A stretch of 38,534 nucleotides of DNA. Source: an uncultured Clostridia bacterium (lineage in GTDB: Bacteria; Bacillota; Clostridia; Christensenellales; Aristaeellaceae). The first letter of the stretch is position 1; each line of letters begins with the position of its first letter. A program made the position numbers and the translations under genes. Shown here piece after piece: positions 30,432 to 38,534 of the stretch. The stretch spans positions 1 through 38,534 of the forward strand of contig CAMVHE010000024.1 of NCBI GenBank assembly GCA_947167215.1, read 5' to 3'. The notes beneath the pieces are model-generated. The model ran no database searches and was not told the DNA's origin. It saw nothing but the letters and a program-made list of their open reading frames with translations.

Positions 30432-31613
30432 GTGAAGAAAACAATTGTCATCGTAATTTGCATGCTCATGATATGGACACTGCCGGGACTGGCGGAGACG
30501 CTGGATCTCAGTCTTTTTGGAGAAGGTGAGCCTCCTGAAGCTTCCGTTTGGGAGGAAGCGGAGATGCAGACCCGGCAATGGAATCAGCGGGAGGATGGCT
30601 CTGACTGGCGTTATCTGGAAGACGGCTCCGTGCTGGTGACGATTTCCGCTACTGGAGACATCACCATCGGCGGGGACCGGAGGAAAAAAGGAACCAGTGT
30701 TTTTGACAAGCAGCTTGCAGAACAGGAAGCAGGACTGGCTTTTCCACTGCTCAATGTGCGGGATATCTTTGCTGCAGACGATATGACACTGGTGAACTTT
30801 GAAGGTACTCTGACGACAACCAAGAGCGCAACCAAGAATACCTATTCCTTTGCTGCACCGCCGGAATATGTGGAAGTGCTGACTTCCGGCAATGTAGAAG
30901 CCGTTTCACTCGAAAATAATCATGTCATGGACCACGGTGAACAGGGATACAGCGATACCTGTGCTGCACTGGAGAATGCAGGAATCCTGTACTGTGGACA
31001 TCTTGGATCTTCCATTTATACAACGGATACGGGAATTCACATCGGCATGCTCGCTTATCAGACTTTTAACGGCAATTATCCCCGTATCTATGCCAGTATA
31101 GAGGGAGACATTGCTGCGCTGAGGGAGCAGGGCTGCGAACTGGTCATTGTCTCCTATCATTGGGGGGAAGAGAAGGACTATGTTCCCAATGAGCGCCAAG
31201 TTCCGCTGGGACGGGCAACCATTGATGCAGGTGCGGACCTGGTGATCGGACATCACAGCCACCGCATGAATCCGGTTGAGGAATACAAGGGGCGCTATAT
31301 CTGCTACTCTCTTGGTAATTTTTCCTTTGCCGGCAATGTACGGCCGGATGACATGGATACCTATATCTACCAGCAGCGTTTCCGTGTAATTCCCGGAGGA
31401 GCTGCCGAAAACGCAGGTATGAGGATCATTCCCTGCTCTATTTCTTCAGTGGAAAAGAGCAACAATTTCCAGCCTACGCCCAAGGAAGGGGAAGCGGTCA
31501 GTGAACTTCTTGGGCGGCTGTATGAGCTCAACGCAAAATTTGAAAAACGATACAGTGAGCTTGGCGTAAAGGCGGTCAATCCTTACCCGACGACCTGGAA
31601 CACATCTTATTAA
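30432..31613 (+). CDS. CapA/PgsA-like metallophosphatase-fold protein
   Basis: The 393-residue protein has a signal peptide (about 1-22, ending GLAE). Its CapA domain (about 60-330) carries ATGDITIGGD at the front, VNFEGTLT, SLENNHVMDHGEQG, SYHWGEE, GHHSHRMNPVEEYKG and YSLGNFSF. This is the order found in PgsA/CapA enzymes tied to poly-gamma-glutamate capsule synthesis, but many members serve other unknown roles. No pgsB or pgsC gene lies nearby, so the link to polyglutamate is weak. The start is GTG at 30432 with AGGAGG five bases upstream. A terminator follows six bases after the stop. Confidence 0.85.
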   Translation: MKKTIVIVICMLMIWTLPGLAETLDLSLFGEGEPPEASVWEEAEMQTRQWNQREDGSDWRYLEDGSVLVTISATGDITIGGDRRKKGTSVFDKQLAEQEAGLAFPLLNVRDIFAADDMTLVNFEGTLTTTKSATKNTYSFAAPPEYVEVLTSGNVEAVSLENNHVMDHGEQGYSDTCAALENAGILYCGHLGSSIYTTDTGIHIGMLAYQTFNGNYPRIYASIEGDIAALREQGCELVIVSYHWGEEKDYVPNERQVPLGRATIDAGADLVIGHHSHRMNPVEEYKGRYICYSLGNFSFAGNVRPDDMDTYIYQQRFRVIPGGAAENAGMRIIPCSISSVEKSNNFQPTPKEGEAVSELLGRLYELNAKFEKRYSELGVKAVNPYPTTWNTSY

Positions 31614-31618
31614 GACCA

Positions 31619-31647
31619 AGAGCAGGCGACATCGCTCTGCTCTTTTT
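31619..31647 (+). terminator. Intrinsic terminator after the CapA-like gene
   Basis: AGAGCAG (31619-31625) pairs with CTGCTCT (31637-31643), followed by TTTTT. It ends eleven bases before the next start codon, so the following gene may depend on read-through. Confidence 0.85.
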
Positions 31648-31658
31648 CGGTGAAAGAA

Positions 31659-32657
31659 ATGAATGAACTGTCACAGAAACTGAAGAGTGCAATGGAGGCA
31701 ATTCGCAGCGGTATTCCGGATGCGGACCTGATCCGCGATGCCGAACATATCAGTGAGCGATACCGGAATATATCGGACGGGCATGGACAACTTGTAACCA
31801 CCGGCAGGGAAGCCATTGCTTATATGATGGCACGAATGCCGGCAACGTATGGGGCTGCATGCAGGGTGCTGACCGAACTTGCGGAAACTGTGGAGCCGCC
31901 CAGGACAGTGCTGGATGTTGGGGCAGGTACGGGAGCGGTGGCTTTCGCGGCACTTTCCGTATTTGAGCCGGCAGAAATCCGGTGTCTGGAAAGAGAGCGC
32001 TTCATGCTGTCCGCAGGGCAGACACTTACAAAAGAGATGGGAGAAGAAAAGCGAGTTTCCTGGCAGATGGGAGATGTGCTGCATACAGAAGAACTGCCCC
32101 GGGCTGACCTGGTCACTGCAGGATATATGCTGGGGGAGATAGCGGCAGAACAACGGATGCAGGTGACTGAAAAACTCTTTTCTGCAGCAGAGACATTGGT
32201 GCTCATTGAACCGGGTACACCCCGCAGCTCCGGTATTCTCAGGGAAATAAGAGAAAAAATGAAGAACAGGGCATTTGTGCTGGCTCCCTGTCCCGGGGAA
32301 GACTGCCTCATGACCGGAGGAGACTGGTGCCACTTTTCCGTACGGGTTGCGAGATCGCAGCTGCAGAAAAAGCTGAAGGGCGGAGATGCACCATATGAGG
32401 ATGAGAAATACAGTTATCTCGTGCTTGCCCATAGGCCGGGAAACATCTGCAGGGCCCGCGTGCTGAGACATCCGGAAATTGAAAAAGGCAGGATTACGGT
32501 GACCCTTTGCACGAAAGATGGAATCACCAGAAAAGGGATAAATAAAAAAGACCCACTGTGGAAGTGGGCCAGAAAAGCAAAATGGGGCGATTTGCTCAGC
32601 ACGTCTCCCAAAGGGCAGTATGCCGGAGGGCCGGACGAAGAGCGTGGAAAAGAATAG
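31659..32657 (+). CDS. Rsm22-like small-subunit rRNA methyltransferase family protein
   Basis: The 332-residue protein resembles the Rsm22 family, SAM-dependent methyltransferase-fold proteins associated with small ribosomal subunit assembly. Visible motifs: YMMARMPATYGAA (about 50), SAM-binding LDVGAGTGAVAFAAL (about 85), GYMLGEI, LVLIEPGTPRSSG (about 185), and the cysteine cluster LAPCPGEDC then DWCHFSVR (about 205-225), expected to bind a metal or iron-sulphur cluster, followed by YSYLVLAHR. I start at the ATG at 31659, with a weak GGTGA before it; GTG at 31650 is possible. Its 3' end contains the terminator of the convergent ECF gene, and the two genes overlap tail to tail by about 60 bases. 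Confidence 0.82.
   Translation: MNELSQKLKSAMEAIRSGIPDADLIRDAEHISERYRNISDGHGQLVTTGREAIAYMMARMPATYGAACRVLTELAETVEPPRTVLDVGAGTGAVAFAALSVFEPAEIRCLERERFMLSAGQTLTKEMGEEKRVSWQMGDVLHTEELPRADLVTAGYMLGEIAAEQRMQVTEKLFSAAETLVLIEPGTPRSSGILREIREKMKNRAFVLAPCPGEDCLMTGGDWCHFSVRVARSQLQKKLKGGDAPYEDEKYSYLVLAHRPGNICRARVLRHPEIEKGRITVTLCTKDGITRKGINKKDPLWKWARKAKWGDLLSTSPKGQYAGGPDEERGKE
32543..32569 (-). terminator. Terminator of the ECF gene, inside the convergent Rsm22-like gene
   Basis: On the minus strand CCCACT (32568-32563) pairs with AGTGGG (32557-32552), followed by TC and TTTTTTA. It is embedded in the coding sequence of the gene on the other strand. Confidence 0.8.
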
Positions 32658-33156
32658 GGGTTGCAATCGCAGCAAATACTGCGTTGATCAGAGAACCCCA
32701 GAGCTTGCTGAGCATACGGGCAATAACTCCTTCGGTGGCCAGATTATAAACCACATAACCGAAAATGCAGGTTTTGAGCATGTAGAGAGCAACGTAGGAC
32801 AGGGCGCCAAGGATCGATGCAAGGATGATGAGCCCATGCTCTCTGGCGGTATAGGTTTCCTTGTGGGCGGCTTTGTAGGCAATGAGTCCGGAAACCAGAC
32901 CAATTGCGCCTTTGCTTACCAGGGTGATGAATCCTTCTGCTCCATAACCGGACAGCAGGTCGAAAAGAAAGGATCCAATACCGGCGGCGACGAAACCAGG
33001 CAGGGGACCCAGAAGCAAACCGCAAAGAACACAGACAGCGTTGGCCATATGCAGGCTGGTGCCAAAGAAGGGAATCCGGATATAGGAAACAACGCAGACC
33101 ATGGCAGCCATAACAGCCATAACAGTAAGTCGAAGCGTGGAATTGCGGGATTTCAT
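32596..33156 (-). CDS. ECF transporter S component (vitamin/substrate-binding membrane subunit)
   Basis: The 186-residue protein has five to six membrane helices and the pattern VVSYIRIPFFGTSLHMANAV, then GLLLGPLPGFVAAGIGSFLFDLLSGY, typical of energy-coupling-factor S components of the DUF1393/riboflavin-type group. S components bind one micronutrient and work with the shared EcfA/EcfA'/EcfT module, which must lie elsewhere. The substrate cannot be told. The start is the ATG at 33156 with AGAGG eight bases upstream; the longer frame to 33534 would overlap the divergent gene and lacks membrane features. Confidence 0.85.
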   Translation of the reverse strand: MKSRNSTLRLTVMAVMAAMVCVVSYIRIPFFGTSLHMANAVCVLCGLLLGPLPGFVAAGIGSFLFDLLSGYGAEGFITLVSKGAIGLVSGLIAYKAAHKETYTAREHGLIILASILGALSYVALYMLKTCIFGYVVYNLATEGVIARMLSKLWGSLINAVFAAIATPILFHALRPALRHTALWETC

Positions 33157-33286
33157 GATAAAACCTCTTTTCTTTATATCTGGAATGTGGGAAGTATACC
33201 ATAATCTGGTATTATGTAAAGAACCAGATCGAGTTTTTTTCTGCATGCCAGATAAGAAGAAAATGGAGGATATCCACGGAGGAAAT

Positions 33287-34714
33287 ATGAAAAACAGGAA
33301 AAGATGGATGTGTGCGGGCATGAGCCTAGCGGCCTTTGGCCTGCTGACAGGGATCATGCATGTCGGGCTGACCCGCCTGACAGGCTTCACACAGGCGGCA
33401 TGTTTGGCTGGACTTTTCAGCCTGATCTTATTTGTATGCATGCTGATACTGGATATAATCCATCCTCTTGAAGAAAAACAGCTTGCGTGCATGGGGGGAT
33501 TTTTGTTCCTGACCATTCTTGCAAGGGTGCTCATGCTGGATTATGTTTCATCGGATTATGTTTATTTCCTCTCCGGATGGACGAAGGTCTTCCGGGATGG
33601 AGGATTGGCTATGCTGGGGGAAAACGTAGGAGACTATAATCTGCTTTATCAGTATGTTCTCCTGCTGATTGCCAGCACTCCGCTTCCAGATCTGTACATG
33701 ATCAAGTATTTTTCCATTCTCTTTGATTATGCCCTTGCTCTGGGAATGCTGTTTACTTCGGAAAGGCTGTCCGGTCGGCCGGCAGGAATACCGGTTTTAG
33801 TTACAGTTCTGCTGCTTCCCACGGTTCTCATTGACGGGGCATGCTGGGCACAGTGCGACTCGGTGTATGTGTTCTTTATTGTTCTCAGTCTCGGCATGAT
33901 GAAAGACGGGAAGCCGAACCTGGCTGCCGCACTGCTTGGAATCTCTTTTGCATTCAAACTGCAGACGATTTTCTTTTTCCCGGTGGTACTGCTGGGGCTT
34001 CTCCATGGGGAGTATAAGACAAAGCATGCGCTGACTTTCTTTTCTGCCTACTTTGTAACCATGATACCTGCTCTTCTGGCAGGTCGTTCGCTGGCAAGCG
34101 CGCTGTCCGTATACTTCGGACAATCAATGGGACAGTACTATCATCGCCTTACATATAATGCTCCAACGCTGTACGCCTTTTTTCCGCTCATGGAGTTTAA
34201 AACCACGGATATTTTCGGCTGGATGCGGTTTATCGGGGGGATTGACAATGAATCCTCCAGCGAATGGCTGAATCCGGATCTTTATCCAACACTCCAGCAG
34301 GCGGCTCTCATGGCCTGTATTCTTCTGGTACTGCTGATAGTACTGTACTGGCTCTTCCACAGCAAAGAGATTACCAGGGATATGACGCTGTGCTTTGCCC
34401 TTTTCTTTGCGATCCTTCTGCCTTTTGTGATGCCGAAAATACATGACCGCTATTTCTTCCTGGCGGATCTGCTGGCGGTTCTGTATGCATATGTGAAGGG
34501 CAACCGTGCACATATCCCGCTTCTCGTTGTTACTTCTTCTTATATGTGCTATATGCCCTTTCTGACCCGTCAGCATCCCATTGACAACCGTATTCTTTCG
34601 CTGATGATGCTGCTGGCGCTTCTTTCGGTAGGAAGGGATCTGCTAACGGAAATGAGAAGAAACAGGACGAAAATGAAAGGAGGTGCCCCATGCAGAACAT
34701 CCCGGACCGCCTGA
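33287..34714 (+). CDS. GT-C-fold membrane glycosyltransferase-like protein
   Basis: The 475-residue protein has about eleven membrane helices. An acidic motif in the first outer loop (SSDYVYFLSGW, about residue 87) is followed by the GACWAQCDSVYVFF motif (about 184), matching the W-x-Q-x-D-S pattern of mannosyltransferase-like GT-C enzymes. Late PKIHDRYFFLADLLAV (about 385) resembles their conserved HxRY region. Such enzymes use polyprenyl-phosphate sugars on the outer face of the membrane. The acceptor is unknown. The start is the ATG at 33287 with CGGAGG just upstream; an earlier ATG at 33248 has no good site. It overlaps the next gene by 25 bases. Confidence 0.78.
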   Translation: MKNRKRWMCAGMSLAAFGLLTGIMHVGLTRLTGFTQAACLAGLFSLILFVCMLILDIIHPLEEKQLACMGGFLFLTILARVLMLDYVSSDYVYFLSGWTKVFRDGGLAMLGENVGDYNLLYQYVLLLIASTPLPDLYMIKYFSILFDYALALGMLFTSERLSGRPAGIPVLVTVLLLPTVLIDGACWAQCDSVYVFFIVLSLGMMKDGKPNLAAALLGISFAFKLQTIFFFPVVLLGLLHGEYKTKHALTFFSAYFVTMIPALLAGRSLASALSVYFGQSMGQYYHRLTYNAPTLYAFFPLMEFKTTDIFGWMRFIGGIDNESSSEWLNPDLYPTLQQAALMACILLVLLIVLYWLFHSKEITRDMTLCFALFFAILLPFVMPKIHDRYFFLADLLAVLYAYVKGNRAHIPLLVVTSSYMCYMPFLTRQHPIDNRILSLMMLLALLSVGRDLLTEMRRNRTKMKGGAPCRTSRTA

Positions 34715-36105
34715 AAGCCGCAGACAAAGTTTTAAGCAGATATAAGGTGCTGTGGGGTTTTGCATGTGCACTGGTCTTATCTGCACTGGTGGCCGTATTC
34801 AATATTAATGATGGACCATTGCGGAATCTCAATGATATCGGCAACTGGCATAATCGGCAGCAGTTTCTGATTTTCTCCTTTGCGGCGCAATGCCTGATCC
34901 TGTCTGCAGCAGCCTTTTTGCATCAGGAAGGAGCAGCAAAGCTGCTGCTGAAGCAATTGCTGCTGACGTTCTGCTTTCTGCTGTATCTGGAAGCAATCAA
35001 CCAGAAATCCTTTGATTATGTTCGCCATATCCAGCCGGTTGTTCGTATAATGGACAGCGAGGGCCTTTCTTGCCTGTCCTCCCTGGAGACGAGAATGTCA
35101 TCGCCTGCACTTACGCTGCTGTATCTGGTGACGCGCGGCAGCATTTATGATATGTACCTGGTCAAACTGTTCACCATTTTGGTATATTTTCTGCTCTGCC
35201 TGACGGGACAGCGGGCAGCTTCCGACTTTCTGACACCGCACAGAAAAGATGCCATGCTGGTGCTGCTGCTTATCCTTCCGCAGGCATTCCTCTGTCTGGC
35301 CTGCACAGGACAGATTGACGTGCTTGCAGTATTGCTGCTGCTGTTGGGAATGACAGAGCATAAACGCCATTCCCTGATATCCCTCATCGCCTTTGGTCTG
35401 GCTGCGGCGCTGACCAGCGCTTCCTGGCTGTTCCTTCTGGCCTATGCCCTTTTTACCCGGAAATGGAGAATTCAGGATACGGCGGTTGTATGTCTGGTGG
35501 TCATGCTCTGCTGTCTGCCTGCCTGCATAGCCGGCATGCCGCCGCAGACTGCGCTGCTTTCCCTGCTGAGGGCTCATACCACGCTGCCGGAAATAGCTTC
35601 CGGCGCTCCGAATATCGTGGCACTTATCCCTTATCCGGAAGTTGAAGGCATTCCGGAATATGGTCTGCTTTGGGCTGTCCCCGAAATTGATGCGGCGACC
35701 AATGCTTTTGAAAATTACACCATGGTCCATTATGCCGGCATGGTGGCAGGATATACCGTTGCCGGCATTGCAGCCTATATGGCGCTGCTGATGCATTTAA
35801 AGAACCGGAAGATGGATCCGCTGAAGCGGGCGCTGGTGGTGGCAACAGCTGCCCTGATGGCGACGCCCAATATCAGCATCAGCATGTGGCTGGCTGTGGC
35901 GGGGATCTGCGTTGCTGTCCTGCTGGCATGTCCGGAAGCCCGCCTTCCGGCATGCCTTCTGCTCTTTGTGACCGCATCGGGTGCCATCTATCCGGTGACC
36001 CAGGAAACTACATTTTACCCGGCATGGGGATGCCTGGTATGCCTTGCGGCACTGATGATGCTCATGGATGTCATGCCTGCCGTGCAAAGAAAGGAAGAAC
36101 CATGA
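34690..36105 (+). CDS. Polytopic membrane protein, probable GT-C-like partner
   Basis: The 471-residue protein has ten to twelve membrane helices. It shares with its upstream neighbour the broad GT-C layout and a CTGQIDVLAVLLLLLGM motif (about residue 203), which parallels WAQCDSVYVFF there. It lacks the HDRYFF region, so it may be a degenerate or non-catalytic relative. The ATG at 34690 follows AAAGGAGGTG and lies within the previous gene, so translation is coupled. Its stop overlaps the next ATG (ATGA). It may act as a pair with the upstream protein in building a surface glycan or glycolipid. Confidence 0.65.
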   Translation: MQNIPDRLKAADKVLSRYKVLWGFACALVLSALVAVFNINDGPLRNLNDIGNWHNRQQFLIFSFAAQCLILSAAAFLHQEGAAKLLLKQLLLTFCFLLYLEAINQKSFDYVRHIQPVVRIMDSEGLSCLSSLETRMSSPALTLLYLVTRGSIYDMYLVKLFTILVYFLLCLTGQRAASDFLTPHRKDAMLVLLLILPQAFLCLACTGQIDVLAVLLLLLGMTEHKRHSLISLIAFGLAAALTSASWLFLLAYALFTRKWRIQDTAVVCLVVMLCCLPACIAGMPPQTALLSLLRAHTTLPEIASGAPNIVALIPYPEVEGIPEYGLLWAVPEIDAATNAFENYTMVHYAGMVAGYTVAGIAAYMALLMHLKNRKMDPLKRALVVATAALMATPNISISMWLAVAGICVAVLLACPEARLPACLLLFVTASGAIYPVTQETTFYPAWGCLVCLAALMMLMDVMPAVQRKEEP

Positions 36106-36515
36106 AAGTACGTATCAAGACCGTTTCCCGGATGGGAGATGATCGCGATCAACTGGAAGCTGCTCAGCGACATGTCCATCATGGAGAATGGGAAATCGGA
36201 AAGACGGAAAGCATACTCCGATATGGCGATGAAACCGGCGAAAGCCCTGCCAGGGTAACCCTTCGCATGAGGGAGGATGGGGAAATCACCCTTCTTCGTG
36301 AAGGAGAAAACAGTGTTGAAATGGCGTTTCATCTTGGAGAAGTGAAGGGAGGAACCTGGAATAGTTCCTATGGCAGTCTGGAACTCGCCATTGCTACCCA
36401 TCACATGGAGCTGTCCGGCGACGATTCCGGCGGAAGATTATTCCTTTCCTATGATACGATGTCAGAGGGACAGCATATTTCCAGCGTCAGCTTTGAATGG
36501 ATATGGAAATGCTGA
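36102..36515 (+). CDS. DUF1934 family protein (YwiB-like beta-barrel)
   Basis: The 137-residue cytoplasmic protein matches the DUF1934 pattern: an ILRYGDETGE strand, VTLRMREDGEITLLREGENSVEMAFHLGE, then the conserved YGSLELAIATHHMEL and FLSYDTM. The family folds as a calycin-like barrel of unknown function. It overlaps the preceding stop by four bases (ATGA) and the following gene by several bases, so it belongs to a tightly packed operon. In other Firmicutes it often lies next to argS, which is not seen here. Confidence 0.8.
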   Translation: MKVRIKTVSRMGDDRDQLEAAQRHVHHGEWEIGKTESILRYGDETGESPARVTLRMREDGEITLLREGENSVEMAFHLGEVKGGTWNSSYGSLELAIATHHMELSGDDSGGRLFLSYDTMSEGQHISSVSFEWIWKC

Positions 36516-37054
36516 CGGCCTGGAGAATGCGCGAGCAGCTGGTTTCGCTTCTTCTGGATGGGGAAAAGCGGGGATTTGTCCATTTTGCGCCCACAGATGG
36601 ACCGCTGTTTATATCGGATGCACCCCTGTGGGGAAAAGACAGAGAATTACAGATCGCCCTGTGCAAAAGCAATGGATTTATCTGCCGGAGCGATGAACAC
36701 TTTCTATGGATATCTCCTGGAGAAGCAATGCTCTGCGAGCTTGCAGTGGAAATCGCAGAAAACCATGCGCCGGAACCGGGGACATTTTCTTATCGCTGCA
36801 TGAGAAAGGCAAGGTTGCCCCTGACAGCGGCCGGATGGCAATGTGTCCTTGAAGCACTGCGCATGCAGCAGGGAAAGCGGCAGAGTGTACAGGAGAAAGC
36901 GCTAAGGAGACGGATGGCAGTAATGCAGCGCATGCACGATGAAAGCGGCTTTTATGAAGTCGGATGCTTTCTTTTGGAAATGCTCTCCATGGAAAAAACG
37001 GTCCGGGAGCCTGAAAAAGAGAAAACAGCTGTGGAAAAGGAAATGAAATGCTGA
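36509..37054 (+). CDS. Conserved-looking protein of unknown function
   Basis: About 181 residues, soluble and mixed alpha/beta, with a charged helical C-terminal tail (KRQSVQEKALRRRMAVMQRM, later a Lys/Glu run). I recognise no domain. The start is uncertain between in-frame ATGs at 36497, 36503 and 36509. The last overlaps the DUF1934 stop as ATGCTGA and has GGAT upstream. Coupling to the DUF1934 gene and the long uninterrupted frame support a real gene. The next gene follows after 63 bases. Confidence 0.6.
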   Translation: MLTAWRMREQLVSLLLDGEKRGFVHFAPTDGPLFISDAPLWGKDRELQIALCKSNGFICRSDEHFLWISPGEAMLCELAVEIAENHAPEPGTFSYRCMRKARLPLTAAGWQCVLEALRMQQGKRQSVQEKALRRRMAVMQRMHDESGFYEVGCFLLEMLSMEKTVREPEKEKTAVEKEMKC

Positions 37055-37117
37055 AAAGCTTTGAGATCATCAGGAGAGGATCGGGAATCCGCCAGAGGTA
37101 GGAAAGGAGCATAAATC

Positions 37118-38005
37118 GTGGAATTGGACGCCTTTTTGCTTGCGTGTTTACAGGCGCAATATGGATCGGAAGATATGGAACGGATACTTCAAGGCTATGC
37201 CTGTCAGCGCCGCAGCAGTTTGCGGGTGAATTGCCTCAAAACAAATATGCAGCAGATACAGTCTTTGCTGTCTGAAGCTGGAATTACCACCGAAAAGGTA
37301 TCCTGGTATGACGATGCGGTTACTTTTCCTCAGGAGGAGGAAGGACGTTTGCGGGAAATGAGCCTGTATAAGGAAGGAATGATTTACCTGCAGAACCTTT
37401 CGTCGATGCTTCCCCCTCTGGCACTGCAACCACACCCTGCAGAAAACATTCTGGATATGGCAGCGGCTCCTGGCGGGAAAACAACCATGATTGCAATGCT
37501 GACAGAAAATAAGGCAATGATAACGGCCTGCGAACCCAATGCAGGAAGGGCGGAAAAACTCCGATACAATCTGATGCGCCAGGGAGCTTCCAGGGTGACG
37601 GTCATGCAGTGTGATGCCCGCAAACTGGATGATCTTTTTAAGTTTGACCGCATTCTTCTGGATGCGCCTTGCAGCGGAAGCGGAACCGTCAATGCAGGTT
37701 TCCGGGGCAGATTCAATGAAAACAATCTGAAAAAGACAACCTCGCTTCAGGAGGCACTGCTCCGCAAAGCGATAAGCATGCTCTCTTCCAAACATGAAAT
37801 GGTGTATTCTACCTGCTCCATTCTGCGGGAAGAAAATGAGGCTATTCTGGAGCCTTTTATCCGAAGGGGAATCATTGAGGTGATTCCGCCTGAACTGAAT
37901 ACCGGAGACATACCAAAGCTTCCTACAGCGATTAAAGATACTCTCTGTGTCTGCCCGGATGAGCGATATGAGGGATTTTTTATGGCAAGGCTCCGAAAAA
38001 AGTGA
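37118..38005 (+). CDS. RsmB/NOP2-type RNA cytosine-5 methyltransferase (RsmF-like)
   Basis: The 295-residue enzyme belongs to the RsmB/RsmF/Nop2 group that makes m5C in rRNA or tRNA. SAM motif I is DMAAAPGGKTTMIAML (about 112). Motif IV is LLDAPCSGSGTV (about 187), and motif VI is VYSTCSILREEN (about 226), giving the pair of cysteines needed for catalysis and release. It lacks the N-terminal NusB domain of RsmB and the C-terminal PUA-like extension of E. coli RsmF, so it is a compact form. The start is GTG at 37118 with AAAGGAG upstream. It is the last gene of the run from 33287. Confidence 0.88.
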   Translation: MELDAFLLACLQAQYGSEDMERILQGYACQRRSSLRVNCLKTNMQQIQSLLSEAGITTEKVSWYDDAVTFPQEEEGRLREMSLYKEGMIYLQNLSSMLPPLALQPHPAENILDMAAAPGGKTTMIAMLTENKAMITACEPNAGRAEKLRYNLMRQGASRVTVMQCDARKLDDLFKFDRILLDAPCSGSGTVNAGFRGRFNENNLKKTTSLQEALLRKAISMLSSKHEMVYSTCSILREENEAILEPFIRRGIIEVIPPELNTGDIPKLPTAIKDTLCVCPDERYEGFFMARLRKK

Positions 38006-38276
38006 AAGACTGTGAAGGTGACATAAATCAGAAAGGGCATATTGTTCATTCCGTTCTTTCTGCCCGTCTCATGGAAGGGGATTGTATTCTGTTGATATTT
38101 CTGCTGAACAGCGCAATACCGGAAGCAGAATATCTGGAGAATTACATGCTCCGGTCAGAAGATTATAAGGGGCAGGAGACTGTTGAAAATGAAAAATGCT
38201 CAGAACCAAAGCAAGGACAGACACTGCGGCCCCCTTTCCCGTCTACAACGATTATTTGACAGTTGCATTTGAACAT
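38006..38276. other. Intergenic region without a recognised gene
   Basis: About 270 bases between the methyltransferase stop and a bidirectional terminator. An 85-codon open frame overlaps here but has no ribosome site or recognisable features, and I do not call it. Confidence 0.45.
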
Positions 38277-38283
38277 TAAAAAA

Positions 38284-38314
38284 AGAGGATTGGCGATGAA
38301 CCAATCCTCTTTTT
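38284..38314. terminator. Bidirectional intrinsic terminator
   Basis: AGAGGATTGG (38284-38293) pairs perfectly with CCAATCCTCT (38301-38310), with TTTTT after it and AAAAAAA before it. It can serve the rightward operon and the leftward gene that ends at 38322. Confidence 0.93.
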
Positions 38315-38321
38315 ATAGACT

Positions 38322-38534
38322 TTACTGGTCATTCTGACGCTTGTCACTGGAGCGTTTGAGCAGCATGAAAAGTATGGCAAGAATAATCAGAATGAGAATG
38401 AGTACGATAATAAGCCAGTTTACAGAATTGTGCGTTGTGGTAGTTTGTGTTCCGGCAGGAGCTGAAGTGGCGCTGACTTCCGTTTTTTCAGCTGTAGGTG
38501 CGGCTGTTGCTTCACTGCCGGCATTTGGTGTGTC
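38322..38534 (-). CDS. C-terminal membrane anchor of a larger protein, 5' part beyond window edge
   Basis: The minus-strand frame is open from the right edge to the TAA at 38322-38324 (70 codons). It begins with an Ala/Thr/Ser/Pro-rich spacer (about 35 residues), then one strongly hydrophobic helix (WLIIVLILILIILAILFMLL), and ends with a short charged tail KRSSDKRQNDQ. This is the usual end of a surface or sporulation-type protein held in the membrane by its C-terminus. The functional domain lies outside the window. Confidence 0.75.
   Translation of the reverse strand, partial: DTPNAGSEATAAPTAEKTEVSATSAPAGTQTTTTHNSVNWLIIVLILILIILAILFMLLKRSSDKRQNDQ

Noticed and set aside
38002-38259. 85-codon frame after the RsmF-like gene
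   Set aside because: No ribosome site, no hydrophobic or family pattern, and starts inside the previous gene's stop region.

Overview
The window looks like chromosomal DNA from a Clostridia-type Firmicute, probably an uncultured gut lineage. The evidence is strong AGGAGG ribosome sites, TTGACA/TATAAT promoters, many intrinsic terminators, a Gram-positive YidC, Jag with an R3H domain, the LCP and TelA families, an ECF S component, and an XRE-cupin regulator ahead of potABCD. GC content is roughly half. No phage, IS element, CRISPR array or rRNA is visible.

Layout. 1-3757: minus-strand 23S rRNA m5U methyltransferase (runs off the left edge), phosphofructokinase with its promoter, and an acyltransferase-3 membrane protein. 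4117-7672: rpmH, a structured 395-nt spacer, rnpA, yidD, yidC and jag, ending in a terminator. This is the usual origin-proximal block, but dnaA is not upstream of it and mnmE/mnmG are not downstream. 7764-10778: an O-antigen-ligase-like membrane protein with a degenerate xxPEN repeat, then a secreted Ig-like protein. 11271-15961: an XRE-cupin regulator and the spermidine/putrescine importer potABCD as one operon.

16456-24249 is the most interesting part, an apparent RNA-repair island. In order it holds: a 2H-phosphoesterase/LMW-phosphatase-like fusion protein, two overlapping WYL-domain regulators, the RNA ligase RtcB and a terminator. Next come two tandem promoter copies sharing a conserved CGCAACTTTTTCGCCGGGA box. 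After them lies a compact array of tRNA-like RNAs, and then a DUF2828 (Ro60/TROVE-like, vWA) protein. The first array element puts a T-arm, a closed acceptor-like hairpin and a D-arm in permuted order inside a stem made by the RNA ends, which is what a YrlA-type Y RNA would look like. Downstream modules fold as cloverleaves with anticodon-like triplets UAU, CCU and CUU, but carry defects. The island resembles the proteobacterial rsr/Y-RNA/rtcBA operon rebuilt from different protein families, with WYL proteins in place of RtcR and DUF2828 in place of Ro60.

24297-38534: a MATE/TetR deletion scar, two secreted proteins of unknown function, TelA (minus), an LCP protein, a CapA-like protein, an Rsm22-like methyltransferase, an ECF S component (minus), two overlapping GT-C-like membrane proteins, a DUF1934 protein, an unknown protein, an RsmB/RsmF-type rRNA methyltransferase, and the C-terminal membrane anchor of a minus-strand gene that runs off the right edge.

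All calls rest on reading motifs, frames and complementarity by eye. No search, folding or alignment program was run.
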